Shown piece after piece: positions 29,385 through 39,389 of a stretch of 64,000 nucleotides of DNA. The first letter of the stretch is position 1. Each line of letters begins with the position of its first letter. The stretch is from the NCBI GenBank assembly GCA_977017575.1, contig CDRNVI010000034.1:1-64000 (forward strand). The letters are read 5' to 3'. Below the pieces are notes generated by a model. The model did not search any database and was not told where the DNA came from. It saw only the letters and a program-made list of their open reading frames with translations. Made by a program: the position numbers and the translations under genes. The DNA comes from Paramoeba atlantica (Eukaryota > Discosea).

Positions 29385-31160
29385 TTATTTAAGAAAGGCT
29401 TTTTGAGTTCTTGTAGCCCGAGCCTTAAGTTTTACGTTAAATTTTTTATCACTGTGCTGTGCGGTACTCGACTTTTGCTCCAATGAAGAGTTAAAACATG
29501 AATCTTCCGATGGTTTGGAAGAAGCGCGATCATTATTTTTTGCTCTGCATTTCTTGGCCTTATATTTTGAGGGAGGCATGGCGTGTTCTACGGATTCACA
29601 TAACGATTTTGCGATATGCGCAGCAGAAGGCATTGCGTTCGTACCTTGACAATCTTGATTTTGAACTTCAATTTCTTCAGGACTGCAAACATCTTGGGCT
29701 CCTCGTCTTCGGCGGTAGCGACTACGGGTACGCTCAACGAGCTGCTGCATTGTACCTTCGGAGAACTCACCTGCGATATCTTCAAGGCGGACATCTTCCA
29801 GATCCTCACCTTGAAGCTCGCGCTGCTGCTCCATCACCAAAGCAATCGGACGACTAGGGTAGCTACTCTCTGTGGCGCACGCCGCACTAAAGTACTCAGA
29901 AGACGCAGAACGCTCCAAGTGGGACACAAGAAACGGATCCTCCTCCATCTCCTTGTCTCGACTCTGTATGGATTCATTTCTGCCTGTAAGAAGAGACTCT
30001 TTCTCTTCGATGTCCTGTGATAGACATTTTCTATGACCACCGATGGTTAACTCATCCGGGACATATACTGCATTTGTATTGGTGGCTTCCTCCAACTCCT
30101 CCCCCAATTCTGACTCCTCTGCGGCATCAAACGAACACGCTGTGGAGGGTACAGAGGCTTGTTGTTTCTCCGAGACAGATACAGAAGCCGGAGCCGAAAT
30201 AACCGACGACGACGCACGCTTGCCTACGCGAGCCGCCGCTCTGTCCTTATCTACCGCCGGCACGTAGCGATACAACAACCGCTGTGCCATGGTTCGAATC
30301 TCACCACTGTTCCGCAGCTCTTGATCCATCCAACGTCGCCGAGCGGTGTAATTCACATACATTAGCTCCTTGTTCACGGCATAGCTAATCTGCGGGCTGT
30401 GCTCGCGCAGCAAATCAATCGCGAAATCCGCCAGCGTGTTCTCACCAAATTCGCGCGCCGCAGAAAGCAGAAGGTGAGCAAGACGGGTACTACGCTCCGC
30501 AAAGTCCCCAGGAAGCGGATTCTCCTGCGGTACCTCCCCATTTCGTATCGCTTGAATCACCTGCGCCAACTGCCGACGATGTGCACGATCCGTATTCACA
30601 TAAAGCACAGCATTCCGCAAAAACGACCCCCAAGGCGTCATCCTCGAAACCTCCACCCCCCCCTCCACCCTCTCCACACCCCCTCCTTTTCCTTTTTCCT
30701 CCCCTCCCCTCTTCTCCATCCCAAACGCCCGTAGCGCCCTTGAAACCGGAAGCACGCCCTGTCCATCCCACCGTCTTAACCGCTCCGTCAGCAGGGCCGC
30801 CAGCACCCCCCAGCGTTCCCCCCCCATCCGGAGTTCCATCACCTCCTCGGAGAGCAACCGGTCCGGGATGGACAGCCACTGGGCTAACGCCCCCTCGGTG
30901 TCCCGGACCGGCAGCAATCCGTTTCGACAGATCAAAATCACAACATCCACTAAGGGGAACATACGAAGCGCGTAGAGCGCGGCCGGGAGGGTTTGGGCCA
31001 TGGCGGCAAATTTGAGCTGTGCCGCGGCGGGGGAGAGCGGCGCCGTGGGGGAGAGACGCGCGTCGAGATCGGTCTTCACATCCCGCGCGCTTTTGTACAG
31101 TGTGCTTTCAAATTCGTCGATGTGCGCCCCGCCGTCGTTTTTGCACCCTTTTTTTTCCAT
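29385..31160 (-). CDS. Hypothetical protein
   Basis: Not recognised. The open frame could start at 31355, but its first 65 codons derive from a pyrimidine-rich strand (Ser/Pro/Leu only) like the leaders of neighbouring genes, so I prefer the ATG at 31160 (591 residues). The N-terminal half looks like a folded, helical domain rich in Leu/Ala/Arg (YALRMFPLVDVVILI, FAIDLLREHSPQ) with a Gly/Glu/Lys-rich insertion. The C-terminal half is acidic and Ser-rich, low in hydrophobics, with basic clusters (RSRYRRRRGA, KYKAKKCRAK) that could act in nuclear import or RNA binding. No membrane segment is seen. It is the last gene of the minus-strand cluster before the repeat island. Confidence 0.65.
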   Translation of the reverse strand: MEKKGCKNDGGAHIDEFESTLYKSARDVKTDLDARLSPTAPLSPAAAQLKFAAMAQTLPAALYALRMFPLVDVVILICRNGLLPVRDTEGALAQWLSIPDRLLSEEVMELRMGGERWGVLAALLTERLRRWDGQGVLPVSRALRAFGMEKRGGEEKGKGGGVERVEGGVEVSRMTPWGSFLRNAVLYVNTDRAHRRQLAQVIQAIRNGEVPQENPLPGDFAERSTRLAHLLLSAAREFGENTLADFAIDLLREHSPQISYAVNKELMYVNYTARRRWMDQELRNSGEIRTMAQRLLYRYVPAVDKDRAAARVGKRASSSVISAPASVSVSEKQQASVPSTACSFDAAEESELGEELEEATNTNAVYVPDELTIGGHRKCLSQDIEEKESLLTGRNESIQSRDKEMEEDPFLVSHLERSASSEYFSAACATESSYPSRPIALVMEQQRELQGEDLEDVRLEDIAGEFSEGTMQQLVERTRSRYRRRRGAQDVCSPEEIEVQNQDCQGTNAMPSAAHIAKSLCESVEHAMPPSKYKAKKCRAKNNDRASSKPSEDSCFNSSLEQKSSTAQHSDKKFNVKLKARATRTQKAFLK

Positions 31161-31550
31161 TTTGTCGCGTCGGACTTTGCGGGGACGGAGGTGGACGGGA
31201 CGGGTGGGTTGGGTGAAAAGAGAAGACGAAGAAGAAGAAGGGGAAAAGAGTAAAAGAGAAAGGGGGGAAAAAGAAAAAGGGGAAAAAGAAGAAGGAGGTG
31301 AGGGGGTGAGGGGGTGAAGGCGTCGGAGGGTGAAGCGAGGGTGGGGGAGAGGCATGGGGGAGGGTGGGGAGAAAGGGAAGGGTGAGGGTTAGGAAGAGAG
31401 ATAGAGGTAGAGAGGGAAGGAGTGGGTGAAAAAGGGAAAAAGAGAGAAAAGGGAAAGGATAAGAGTAGAGAAATGGCGTGTTTTCTATACAAAAAGAAGA
31501 AAATGATGTACAAAAAATACGGAAAATGTTGCTACAAATCGTGTCACCTG

Positions 31551-33578
31551 TTACTCCTGTAAGGCGTTCGACGGACTCCCGCGTTCACACGTTGTCTTTA
31601 ACTCATGTGCTTGTTTGCGTAGTCGAGGAATGGCGTCCTGCAGGATGCCACTTAGTGCACTGAGCCGAAATCGGGGCACCACACCTATCGTAGAGAGCAC
31701 GCGATCGGGATTCTCTCCTAACGCGTTCCGCAGCTTTGGCCTTACCTCGGACCACAAATCCGCACAATCTGCCGGGTACGGACTTTTTCGCAGCCGTCCC
31801 GCGAACTCTGTGCGAAAGATTCGATCCAAATTTGCACCGGCGAGGCTTCCTAATTGTTGTCGCAGCCGATAGAGAAGAAAAGCCGCGAGTGCGGTGCTAC
31901 ACAACACGCTGCTAGCTCCAAGAGCTACAAAAAACATACTCCATCCCAGACCTGGCCAGAGTACCCAGCCCAGCAACGGTGTCCATAAACATAACAAGAA
32001 AACTAAAATATACGTTTTCATCCGACTGTGTGTGTACTGTCTCCGAAGCGCGTTTAACAACACCGTCGACATTTGCAACCGCCGGGTGGCTACATCTAAA
32101 TCTGAGATTAAGTGATCCACGTGACGAAGCGGCGCGTACTGTATTTCACGAAGCACCTCATGTCGAGTATGACGAAAATCACGTAAAAGGGTGTGAGAAT
32201 CCGAACCGGGGTTCTCCTCATCGCTCGCAAATGGTTCCTGCGAAAAAGAAGAAGTGTTTTCAGCACTGAGAGCAGCACCCGTCCGCTCACGGTACGGTTC
32301 TCGTTGCCGAAATTCCCGCGCTGCACCGGGGGTATACATTGTGTGGATTCGAGGCAAATCTTTTCGCTCAATCACTTTTGCCAAATTCCAACAAAGCGCA
32401 CCGTAGCACCGAGCCAAATCCTGTACTTTAGTAAACACATCCACCTTGTTAAACACTATGAGGAATTTATGCTCCATCCCTCGTAAGCTGTGGTTGAGCA
32501 CATCCAGTGTCTCTCCGGTGGTTCCTGGATTACTCGGATCAAACAACAGCAAAATCAAATCACAACGGGTCGCAAACCATCGCACGGTGCTGAGAAAATC
32601 ATACCCACGTTCAAAACGTCGTGGAATCGGTGAGGACGCGATGGGTGTTGTCCCCACAATCGCCGAATTCTCAGCAAACCATTCATTTTCTCCTTTTCTT
32701 ACCGTTTTCTCCATTTTCATTCCATTTTCCCTCCCCTGTTCCCGATCCGGGGTATCAATCATCCCCGGGGTATCAATCAACATCACCTTTGGAGGAAGCC
32801 AGCACCCTGGCCCCAACTTTCGTGTTTTAACTTTCAGGTGGGAAAAGAAACCTTGTCCAAACCCTCTCAAACCCTCTAAATCGTATTTCGGATTCGACAG
32901 CGCCGTGGGGCCGTCCTCATCCATATCGCTCTCCCCTTTGAGCAAAACCGTAAACCCATCATCGGTGGGGGCGACGCCTGTGGTCTGGACCTCCTCCCCA
33001 AGGACCGAGTTGATTAGGGTTGATTTCCCACTACTGTGGTTCCCGAGGAACATCACGGTGGGAAGCCGTGGGGTGGAGGAATTTGTGTTTTCGAATTTGT
33101 TTTCGAAATTTTGGTTTTGTGGTTTTGAGGCTAAGGATAAAGAAGAGGAAGATAAAGAAGAATTTGAAGATTTATAAAAAGGTGAAAAAGAAGATAAGGA
33201 AGAAGATGAAGATGAAATGGAGCTCGTGAATAACCCTAGAGGATCGGTGGGCTGTAAAACGTTTTGCCATAAGGTGGAGACTTCGCTGTGGATTTCCTGG
33301 ATAGCGCTTTCACAACGAGAGGAGTCGAGGAAGGTGTGGAGGGGGGAGGCTTGGGGGTGGGAAGAAGAAAATGCAGCAAGGGAATTGGAAGGAGGGGGAG
33401 ACGTTGAGGAAAGAGGCTCTTTGCTGCTGCTGGGAGGGTGACGTAGGCGAGCGGAGGTAAGGGGGGAGGTGTGAAGCTGTCGTAGTGGGGCAGACGAAAA
33501 GAGGGGAAGATAAGAAAGGGTGTTTGTGGGCTTTTTTATGAAGCGGAAAGTGTTGGAATTGCGACGGAAAGCCTGCAT
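31551..33578 (-). CDS. EHD/dynamin-type GTPase with C-terminal membrane hairpin, probably mitochondrial
   Basis: Large GTPase of the dynamin/EHD class. G1 is FLGNHSSGKSTLINS, switch-I threonines follow in TTGVAPTDDG, G3 is LIDTPGMID, and G4 is IVFNKVDVF. The segment RWFATRCDLILLLFDPSN is typical of EHD-family G domains. Two hydrophobic stretches near the C-terminus (TYILVFLLCLWTPLLGWVL and FFVALGASSVLCSTALAAF) form a membrane hairpin, which EHD proteins normally lack. The ATG at 33578 gives an Arg/Ser-rich presequence (MQAFRRNSNTFRFIKK) like a mitochondrial signal; the frame is open to 33692. Positions: G1 about residue 180, hairpin about 550-610. It probably remodels an organelle membrane. 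There are no EH repeats and no PH domain. Confidence 0.75.
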   Translation of the reverse strand: MQAFRRNSNTFRFIKKPTNTLSYLPLFSSAPLRQLHTSPLTSARLRHPPSSSKEPLSSTSPPPSNSLAAFSSSHPQASPLHTFLDSSRCESAIQEIHSEVSTLWQNVLQPTDPLGLFTSSISSSSSSLSSFSPFYKSSNSSLSSSSLSLASKPQNQNFENKFENTNSSTPRLPTVMFLGNHSSGKSTLINSVLGEEVQTTGVAPTDDGFTVLLKGESDMDEDGPTALSNPKYDLEGLRGFGQGFFSHLKVKTRKLGPGCWLPPKVMLIDTPGMIDTPDREQGRENGMKMEKTVRKGENEWFAENSAIVGTTPIASSPIPRRFERGYDFLSTVRWFATRCDLILLLFDPSNPGTTGETLDVLNHSLRGMEHKFLIVFNKVDVFTKVQDLARCYGALCWNLAKVIERKDLPRIHTMYTPGAAREFRQREPYRERTGAALSAENTSSFSQEPFASDEENPGSDSHTLLRDFRHTRHEVLREIQYAPLRHVDHLISDLDVATRRLQMSTVLLNALRRQYTHSRMKTYILVFLLCLWTPLLGWVLWPGLGWSMFFVALGASSVLCSTALAAFLLYRLRQQLGSLAGANLDRIFRTEFAGRLRKSPYPADCADLWSEVRPKLRNALGENPDRVLSTIGVVPRFRLSALSGILQDAIPRLRKQAHELKTTCERGSPSNALQE

Positions 33579-33791
33579 TGGGGTGGGAGAAAGTGATTGG
33601 TTTGGGAAAAAGAAGTTAGAATAAGGATAAAGAATGAGTTTGTACAGTTTGGTGAGGACGTGCCTATTATTTGCGATCAAAAAAAGAAACATGGTACTTT
33701 TTTAGACAAGTAAATATTCTGATAACTTTTCGTCGAACCTCAAAATTATTCGTTTCCCCACTCAATTGCGATCAGAGAATTATGCACAAGA

Positions 33792-34547
33792 TTACAAACC
33801 AATAAACCGCCAGTACAGGAGAAAAATGAAAAATAGAACAGAAAGTGCAGATACGGCACGAGCTCTCCAGTTCGGACGATTCAGCTTCACGGCACGGTGA
33901 CGAAACTTCGCGCTGTGTTCCTTAAGTTCCGCGCTGTAGTGCGACATTGTCTCCAGCGTCTCTCCGCGAAGTACCATGTCGTTTAAATTGGAACGTAGCA
34001 GAGATTCTACCTCACCCAATTTAATCGCAACCTCTCCATGTGCCCCGGAAGTCATGGATGTTTCCTCCGAAGATCGGATGGTATCCACTGCAGGAATACT
34101 GCGTTTCTCGACGCCAAGAGCTAAACGAGACTCAAAATTGTAAGTTTGCTGTTTGAGATCTGCAGAAAAACTACCGAAGGCGTAAGGAGTGTTCGCCTCG
34201 CGAATTGAGTCAGAAGAGAAACGAGTCGAAAAATGAGCAGCCATTTGAAGCAACAGCTCACGAGTGCTTCCCACAGGAAGTGAAATTTCTTTCCGAAAAA
34301 GGAGAATAAAAACTACAGGTTGTCGAGGACTATCCAACAAAGCATGTAAAACACCCGATAAAAGTTCTTCTGTACAAAACGTAGGTGCAGATTCTTGCAG
34401 TTTCGATGGATGCCATAGTTCTGGATGTCTTCTTTGTAGCTCTTGGATGCATGTGTGCTCTTGTACCGTTGGTGTGTTGTCTAATGAGCATAGCGGTAGG
34501 CTGTCAGGGAGACGAAGTAGGGAAGCCGCAATAACAGGAGAAGGCAT
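33792..34547 (-). CDS. R-SNARE (VAMP/synaptobrevin-like)
   Basis: The C-terminal ~75 residues match an R-SNARE: heptad-spaced hydrophobics from KLGEVESLLRSNLNDM through a zero-layer arginine in VLRGETLETM to KEHSAKFRHRA. A single membrane anchor (ALSVLFFIFLLYWRF) follows, with only three residues behind it, i.e. a tail anchor. The first ~165 residues are long enough for a longin domain, but I cannot confirm that fold from sequence alone. It would pair with three Q-SNAREs to drive vesicle fusion, probably in the endosomal or secretory system. At 251 residues it is close in size to VAMP7-class proteins. Confidence 0.8.
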   Translation of the reverse strand: MPSPVIAASLLRLPDSLPLCSLDNTPTVQEHTCIQELQRRHPELWHPSKLQESAPTFCTEELLSGVLHALLDSPRQPVVFILLFRKEISLPVGSTRELLLQMAAHFSTRFSSDSIREANTPYAFGSFSADLKQQTYNFESRLALGVEKRSIPAVDTIRSSEETSMTSGAHGEVAIKLGEVESLLRSNLNDMVLRGETLETMSHYSAELKEHSAKFRHRAVKLNRPNWRARAVSALSVLFFIFLLYWRFIGL

Positions 34548-34723
34548 GAGGTGAGTAAAATATTACATGACCAAACCTTCGTGCTTGAGATACAGAATAT
34601 ACATGTATGAATTCATCGAAGATTCGAGTTCATAGAATAACATTGGTTTTATCATTTGATGTTTGAGCTACAAGATTTCATACAGGGATATAGCGGAGTT
34701 TATCAGGAAGAAGATTAAGCATT

Positions 34724-35435
34724 AGGCTCTTCGTTAAACGCGGTGGTTGTTTTCAACGTAGAAGTGACTCATGCTGCGCGCTTCGCGTTGAAAATTACCG
34801 CCGCGTTTGACGAAGAGCCTAAAAAAAATCTCCAAATGATCATGAATAATCTACTTTTTGGGGTGCAAAAGCTCGATTTTTCGGCAAAAATTGCAAAATT
34901 TCACACCGAATTTGAGCCGTTTTGGATGCCTTAGCAGTAGTGGCAGGAGTCGAATCTGTCGACAAAAACATCGTAGAATGGTAGCTGAGGTCCCAAACCC
35001 TCCGAATACGTTCTAGGAGTCGATTTTGGAAAAATAATATTTTTACTTTTTTTGGGTCAATTTCTTTTTTTTTTGGTCATCCCAAAAATTTCGGAAATTT
35101 TGACCTTGTCAGACCCCTCCCGCGCTTACCAGGGGGGGGGGTACCCCCAGGTGGGGGGGTGGAGAGTCATCGCTGCGGCCTACTCTACCACTTCCTTGCG
35201 CTCGATCTCGAAAATCAAGATTTTAAAAATTTCAAAAAACGACGTATGCCCCCCCCCTGGACCCCCCCTAGACCCCCCATTTTTTTGATTTTTTTTTTCA
35301 GTTTTGGACCACCGGGGCCCCCTTTTATATTTTTCTTCTATTATATTACTGTGTTCCTCTTTATATTTTCACTTTTTTTGTTCACTTTGTTCGCAATAAT
35401 CGAGGGTAGAGCGGTAGTTATACAACCACCGCAAT
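34724..35435 (-). mobile_element. G-run modular element inside the gene cluster (inverted)
   Basis: It reads on the minus strand in the same order as 21778-22455: left module (complement of AGAGCGGTAGTTATACAACC at 35410-35430), A-rich block, G-run (C-runs here at 35247-35280), variant body, and terminal foldback (34724-34826). It lies between the R-SNARE and ALG11 genes without breaking either. Its last ~160 bp to 35596 hold nothing else. Confidence 0.85.
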
Positions 35436-35596
35436 GTCGATAATAGACGCATACGTAATGTTGGTAAACATCGTTTTGAGGTGAGCTCGTGGAAATAGCA
35501 CAGTCAGGGGAAAGATTGATTCATTTCACAACCAGAAGATTTTGCCAAAACTAATCTTTCTCTTCAGTATGGATAAAAGCAAAAACTTTAACTGTG

Positions 35597-37270
35597 TTAC
35601 CTTTCCACATTTACCAACGAGTGTAGACTTTTCGCAAATTCGCCTTGCGAGAAACGCTGACACGCCTCTCTCGCGTTTATCCGTATTTGAAGCTGTTCCC
35701 CAGGCGTTAACTTCAACACGTGCGTCAACGTTTCTACATAATCCTCCTCTGTTTTTGCCAAAAACCCCACCGACTGCGTTATTTCTTCTTCCCTTCTCCT
35801 TTTTTCCGCATGATCCAAATCTCTCCTCATAATCCGACTACAGGGTTTTACAATATTACTTCTCGGACCCCCGCTGTCATGGGCGACAACCACACATCCA
35901 GCAGCCATGTACTCCACGAGGCTAATTCCGAAATGTTCCTCGACCATGGTGTGCAGCCCAATCGCACTGGTCTGTAGACGAAACAAAAGCTGTGAAAAAT
36001 GGACATTTAAATCCCATTCGACATGGGCCTCGATTTTCAGCAAACGAGCGATTTCCTGTAAATCCTGCACCCGTTTCCTATCCAACTCATTTCGAGTCCC
36101 ACCAAGAAGAATTAATTTCAGATGAGGAAATTGAGGAATCAGTCCCGAGAGAATACGGAGCTGAAGTGCATGATTTTTTTCTGGACGAAATTGACCCACC
36201 GAGAGGATTTGAAAAGCATTTCGTTTGTTTCGGGTCACACGGCCACGTGAGGAGGAGGGCGAGAGACAAGACAACGAATTTGAATTCTTTTGAAGCAAAG
36301 AAGCGTTTTCGTGAGTATCGATTAGAGAAAGCTTCACCAACGGTTCGATCGGGGTAGGTGGATAGATCAGATGTACCCTCGAAGGGTCTCTTTTCCACAT
36401 TTCAACCATGTGGTTTTTTGTCCAATGTGAATTCACAAGGACAAGGGTGACACAATTTCCACAAAACAAGTAAAGACGCATCAAAAAACGGTAATACACT
36501 TTTTTCAGAAACGTAAGGAAAGTTGAGTGGGCAATAAAAGGAGCGTGATTGTAAGTTGCACTTGTTTTTGTAATTTTGTCCAGCATATCGTGGGACAGGG
36601 TGGGGTAGTGGACATAGGCAAGAATCCGACACCCGAACGAATGCACCAGGGGATAGGCAAAAGGAACCCCCGTGGTGTCTAGAAAAAGTTCGGGGACGAA
36701 TTCCTGGAGTCCGCGAGCGACGAGACGAACCGAACCGAGGGCTTGACGGAGTAGGGTGAGGGAAGGGTACCGCGAGGGGTCGATTTCATGAACATTGGGA
36801 AGAGCGATCAATTTAAGCCTTTGGGTTGCGTTATCTAGAGGAATATGGATGTCAAACTGCTGGCGAACGGTTTCCAGTAAAAGATGAAGAGAAGGGATCT
36901 CCGAACTGACGTAGAGTGCAATGAAAAGCGGACGTGTGGGATCAAAAACAGGAAGACAGGAATAGAGCCACGTGTTATCTAGCTGTGTAGCGTGTAATAA
37001 CGAGTGTAAAAGGACCCAAAGTACGCGTTCGCCTCCTCCTCCGGCATGAGCATGGGGGTGGAAAATGCCCACCCAGAGAGGAGAGGATTCTTGAATAGTG
37101 GCATCGGATGAGGGAGATTTTTGTTTAATACGGTTGGGTTTGTTTTTGAGTTCGATGTTGTCCGGTTTGTCTGAAGAACGTTGAAAGAGGGTATACCACC
37201 AGAAAGTAAGACGAAGAACTCCAAGTAGAAAGAAAAAGAGCGGGAGAAATGCTATGACTATCCAAAGCAT
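35597..37270 (-). CDS. ALG11: ALG11, GDP-mannose alpha-1,2-mannosyltransferase of N-glycan precursor
   Basis: Adds the fourth and fifth mannose to the dolichol-linked Man3GlcNAc2 on the cytosolic ER face. The protein has 557 residues, close to the family norm. An N-terminal membrane anchor (IVIAFLPLFFFLLGVL) precedes the family signature VGIFHPHAHAGGGGERVLW near residues 67-86. Further hallmarks are AYVHYPTLSHDML, VLVNSHWTKNHM, SVGQFRPEKNH, and the GT4 C-terminal EEHFGISLVEYMAAG with the nucleotide-sugar-binding glutamate. The frame is intact, with no introns. Its presence implies an N-glycosylation pathway that extends at least to Man5. Confidence 0.95.
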   Translation of the reverse strand: MLWIVIAFLPLFFFLLGVLRLTFWWYTLFQRSSDKPDNIELKNKPNRIKQKSPSSDATIQESSPLWVGIFHPHAHAGGGGERVLWVLLHSLLHATQLDNTWLYSCLPVFDPTRPLFIALYVSSEIPSLHLLLETVRQQFDIHIPLDNATQRLKLIALPNVHEIDPSRYPSLTLLRQALGSVRLVARGLQEFVPELFLDTTGVPFAYPLVHSFGCRILAYVHYPTLSHDMLDKITKTSATYNHAPFIAHSTFLTFLKKVYYRFLMRLYLFCGNCVTLVLVNSHWTKNHMVEMWKRDPSRVHLIYPPTPIEPLVKLSLIDTHENASLLQKNSNSLSCLSPSSSRGRVTRNKRNAFQILSVGQFRPEKNHALQLRILSGLIPQFPHLKLILLGGTRNELDRKRVQDLQEIARLLKIEAHVEWDLNVHFSQLLFRLQTSAIGLHTMVEEHFGISLVEYMAAGCVVVAHDSGGPRSNIVKPCSRIMRRDLDHAEKRRREEEITQSVGFLAKTEEDYVETLTHVLKLTPGEQLQIRINAREACQRFSQGEFAKSLHSLVNVER

Positions 37271-37454
37271 TGGTGGGGAAGAAGAGTGCTACCTCTGCAT
37301 ATTTCAAATTGCTTGACCAATAAAATATGCCTTTTGGCAATTAAAAAAGAAATATAGTAAAAAGGCATAAAAAACCCTGAAAACAAGAACTTATTTTTTT
37401 GAGTCACAAATTTGACACTCAAAGATAAAAAAATGAAGAAAGGTGCAGGATGAC

Positions 37455-38060
37455 TTATTCTTTCCCGTGAATAATACGTGCCATCGCGCCCCATGTATTT
37501 ACAGACATTACGAACCGTTGCGCATCAGTTGATGGTACACGATCGTGATCCCATAAAATTACATTAGAAAACTCGGTGAGAGGTTGTGAATCAGTTTCTG
37601 AGGTGCTTTTTTCTTGTTCAGTATCAGAACATTTCTTTTTCTGATCCTCCGTAACGCGGGAAACAAATGGTATTCGAAAGGTGGTGCCATCTTTTATTTC
37701 CTCTGCGAGGTAGAAACCTGCGTTCGTAGTGATGTTGACGTCTTTCAGAGCTGCACTCTCAGATGTCTCACTGGAATTTGTTGGGTTTCTTGTGTTGACG
37801 TCTTGTTCGACCGACTCTTTCTTTAAGTTGGGAAAGTTGTTCTTCGTGCGGATAATGGAACCTTTCAAGGAGCGTCCACGAAAAATTGTTTCGAGAGAAT
37901 TGCCGGACATGGAATTCGTATTCGCGACGGACGTAGATGTAGCAGGAGTCGGTACGGTAGGAAATAATTCATGAAAAACAGAAGACTCTCCACAACGAAA
38001 ATTGTGCGGTACGCCAAACGGGAGGATATGAAGTGTTTTATCTATGGAATCCTGCGACAT
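37455..38060 (-). CDS. RNASEH2C: RNase H2 subunit C
   Basis: Accessory subunit of the heterotrimeric RNase H2, which removes ribonucleotides and RNA:DNA hybrids in the nucleus. Family landmarks are the N-terminal LHILPFGVPHNFRCGES, the FRGRSLKGS strand, and the C-terminal NVILWDHDRVPSTDAQ with TWGAMARIIH. Between them is a ~70-residue polar, Ser/Thr-rich spacer, so the 201 residues are longer than the human protein. On the minus strand a run TTGTCTTTCAG lies about 50 nt before the ATG and looks like a splice-acceptor. Confidence 0.85.
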   Translation of the reverse strand: MSQDSIDKTLHILPFGVPHNFRCGESSVFHELFPTVPTPATSTSVANTNSMSGNSLETIFRGRSLKGSIIRTKNNFPNLKKESVEQDVNTRNPTNSSETSESAALKDVNITTNAGFYLAEEIKDGTTFRIPFVSRVTEDQKKKCSDTEQEKSTSETDSQPLTEFSNVILWDHDRVPSTDAQRFVMSVNTWGAMARIIHGKE

Positions 38061-38110
38061 GAATTATGTATAGTTTAGCAGAACTCGAGCTATTCGGTCG
38101 TAAAAGGCAT

Positions 38111-38125
38111 CTGAAAGACAACAAG
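38111..38125 (-). promoter_or_regulatory. Pyrimidine tract plus AG upstream of RNASEH2C
   Basis: The minus strand reads CTTGTTGTCTTTCAG about 50 nt before the start codon. It has the form of a 3' splice acceptor and, in a euglenozoan, could be a trans-splicing site. This is an inference from sequence form only. Confidence 0.35.
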
Positions 38126-38423
38126 CAAAAGCTCAAAGTATTAATTATTTGATCCACATCCAAAAATAAATTCGTTTGTAGAAAAATGATTTTGCTCATT
38201 CATAAAAAATATTTCAAGGAAATTTCTCTCAAATGATGTGCCATGAAGCTGAATAGCATTCGGCTATTGCAAACAACCAATGTATTTTAAACCAGTGTAT
38301 TTTCTATTTGGATATAGAAATAAAAAAGTAGGATGCATTTTCACCAGCCGTTTGCAAGAAAAAATAGCCCAGTTCAGACGACCAATGATCCATTTATTCC
38401 ATTTATCCAACCAAAAAAATCAA

Positions 38424-39074
38424 TCAATCTAACAAAACACACCCGGGCAAAGAGAAACCTCTGCCAAGCACAATGGAATTCCCCGCAAGGTTCAGCATCG
38501 TAAGCGAATCCGGCAGTTTCGAAAAATCCGGTCGCCCACTCAACGCATTCCCTTGCAAAAGCAATTCCTCCACTAAATTCGGAAGGCGTGTGAAGTCCGG
38601 CGTTCCCTCATAGTGATTACAGCTGACATCCAACTGTTTTAAAAATGTCGGGAGATACGTAAGATCCAAATGCCCTCTCATTTCTGCATTTTGTAACACC
38701 ACGACATTTAAGCTATTGGGAAGAAGAGAGAAGTCCATCGGTTTGCGTAGTCTCGTAGGTCGAACCACCCACTCCCCATCTTCTTTTAGAAACTTAGCCG
38801 AGCTTAAATCGAGGAGTTTGAGGCCAGGCAGGAGATGCTTCCAGTGTAGAAGCCCCGTAAGGGACAGAGAAGACCACTGTATTTCGGTGACATGTTTTTT
38901 GTGATCACAACGTACCCCCCGCCACTCACAGGCAGGGGTTTGTATGTTCCAGGTGTGGTGGATGCGGTCCAGACCTTCAATGAAACGACAAAGACGATAT
39001 TCTTGGGATACCGACACGCGTTGCTTGGAAGCCCGGCGGGGGTGATCTGTGCAGTGCGCGGCGTGTAGAAACAT
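38424..39074 (-). CDS. LRR protein 1 (cysteine-capped family)
   Basis: Member of the window's seven-gene LRR family. The N-cap has the conserved HTWNIQTPACEWRGVRCD, with a Cys pair flanking W-x-GV as in plant-type LRRNT domains, followed by about six repeats of ~22 residues in the style LP..L..L.L..N...G..D. Unlike most relatives it has no clear signal peptide from the first ATG: the N-terminus MFLHAAHCTDHPRR is polar. A hydrophobic stretch occurs just upstream in a different frame, so the start may be damaged or use an unseen exon. The C-terminal cap shared by four relatives is also shorter here. 216 residues. Confidence 0.7.
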   Translation of the reverse strand: MFLHAAHCTDHPRRASKQRVSVSQEYRLCRFIEGLDRIHHTWNIQTPACEWRGVRCDHKKHVTEIQWSSLSLTGLLHWKHLLPGLKLLDLSSAKFLKEDGEWVVRPTRLRKPMDFSLLPNSLNVVVLQNAEMRGHLDLTYLPTFLKQLDVSCNHYEGTPDFTRLPNLVEELLLQGNALSGRPDFSKLPDSLTMLNLAGNSIVLGRGFSLPGCVLLD

Positions 39075-39389
39075 GTAACAGACACAGTGAGAAGACGGAA
39101 ATGTGAAAGAGAACTTTGAGAACGGCTTGGCTGTTTCAATAAAATCTTAAAAAATATCTTAATTTTATACCTTTGTAAGACTTGTTTGTAAGACTTGTTT
39201 GTAAGACTTCTTATTTTTTCTTTTGTGAATACAGGTTTGAATAAAAAGGTTGAGAAAGAGCAATACACAAGAAAATGAAAGCAAAAAAAAGGTGACACAC
39301 CGAGCCAACCGTCGTTGCGGTCAGTTTTTCATTTTTATTTTCGCAGTTCTTCAAAACGGCATGCCCCCTGCTGCCTCTGGTCTCCTGGC

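Noticed and set aside
31076-31513. Minus-strand Ser/Pro/Phe frame upstream of the last gene
   Set aside because: It overlaps the leader of the 29385-31160 gene in another frame and reflects the pyrimidine-rich strand only.
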